Shown here: positions 63,657-64,000 of the stretch, one piece after another
Layout: every line of letters begins with the position of its first letter
Position numbering within the stretch: position 1 is the stretch's first letter
The notes under the pieces: generated by a model
The model's input: the letters and a program-made list of their open reading frames with translations, nothing else
Told to the model about the DNA's origin: nothing
Database searches by the model: none
Source: Methylobacterium sp. UNC378MF
Lineage (GTDB): Bacteria; Pseudomonadota; Alphaproteobacteria; Rhizobiales; Beijerinckiaceae
Length of the DNA: 64,000 nt
NCBI RefSeq assembly: GCF_900103195.1
Contig: NZ_FMWU01000007.1
Coordinates: forward strand, 62,001-126,000
Direction: 5' to 3'
Translations under genes and position numbers: made by a program

Positions 63657-64000
63657 ACGCGCGACGGACCTATCACGGCGCCGACCTGCGGCGCCTCGTC
63701 GAGACCCGGGCCCGGACCCTCGGATTCTGCGGCCTGCGCGTCACCCGCCCCGACCGGCTTCCGGACTTGCCGGGCCGCCTGTCGGCCTGGCTCGCCGAGG
63801 GCGCGCACGGCACCATGGACTGGATGGCGGACCGGGCCGACCAGCGGGCGAGCCCGGTGGAGTTGTGGCCCGGCCTGCGCAGCATCCTGGTCGTGGCGAT
63901 GAGCTACCGGCCCGACCACGATCCCCTCGACCTCCTGGCGCAGCGCGATCGCGGGACCATCGCCGCCTACGCGCAGAGGCGGGATTATCACGAAGTTTTG
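63653..64000 (+). CDS. queG: Epoxyqueuosine reductase, N-terminal 116 residues, runs off right edge
   Basis: [48 protein letters not shown] and the end YAQRRDYH match QueG, which reduces epoxyqueuosine to queuosine in tRNA with cobalamin and Fe-S. The iron-sulfur ligands lie beyond the window. The frame begins protein-like at CTG 63653 overlapping the GST stop (CTGA); no ATG or GTG occurs nearby upstream, so CTG is the likely start. Confidence 0.85.
   Translation, partial: MNARRTYHGADLRRLVETRARTLGFCGLRVTRPDRLPDLPGRLSAWLAEGAHGTMDWMADRADQRASPVELWPGLRSILVVAMSYRPDHDPLDLLAQRDRGTIAAYAQRRDYHEVL

Overview
The window reads as part of a high-GC alphaproteobacterial chromosome, most likely Methylobacterium or a close Rhizobiales relative. 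This rests on base composition, on the Hsp20-DUF1150 pair, on a methylmalonyl-CoA mutase small subunit, on an N-acetylglutaminylglutamine amidotransferase and on the order of the housekeeping genes. No rRNA is present to fix the genus.

Positions 1-9830 are accessory DNA that I read as a prophage remnant or other integrated element. It stops exactly at the 3' end of a tRNA-Gly(CCC) gene (9831-9905, minus strand), a classic integration site. Leftward genes include a Lon-like AAA+ ATPase and a putative HTH regulator. A 413-bp divergent control region carries three hairpins at an exact 60-bp period. A rightward operon of about a dozen small proteins, joined by ATGA/GTGA overlaps, follows; two of its products look zinc-binding. 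Next comes a divergent pair of unrecognised genes, one with an internally duplicated domain, and then a small leftward gene beside palindromes near the tRNA. No integrase, capsid, tail or cas gene is visible, so the element must continue past position 1 or be decayed.

From 9906 to the right edge the DNA is mostly chromosomal housekeeping. 10-16 kb: NAGGN amidotransferase, a class II glutamine amidotransferase, and thiC behind a TPP riboswitch. 16-26.6 kb: envelope and signalling genes (acyltransferase, PilZ protein, PBP1A, a diguanylate cyclase, an aldo/keto reductase, a membrane-anchored class III cyclase, a DUF188 protein). 26.6-31 kb: a leftward exbB-exbD-tonB operon flanked by small proteins. 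31-34 kb: an Hsp20-DUF1150 pair, an alpha/beta hydrolase and a glycosyltransferase. 34.5-41.2 kb: translation genes, with infC (apparent AUU start) on the plus strand and rpmI-rplT-pheS-pheT on the minus strand.

41.8-45.4 kb holds a glycosyltransferase and an amylo-alpha-1,6-glucosidase-like enzyme, probably acting on glucans. 45.5-49.6 kb holds dapE facing the leftward def-fmt-truA cluster, plus recR. 50-51.6 kb is pckA, followed by a short intergenic repeat with 12-bp terminal inverted repeats. 51.8-54.2 kb holds dnaX-ybaB with the SRP RNA upstream. 54.7-58 kb has comM translationally coupled to a PP2C phosphatase-kinase-membrane fusion. The right end carries two GST-like proteins, small exported proteins, the methylmalonyl-CoA mutase small subunit, uppP and the start of queG, which runs off the edge.
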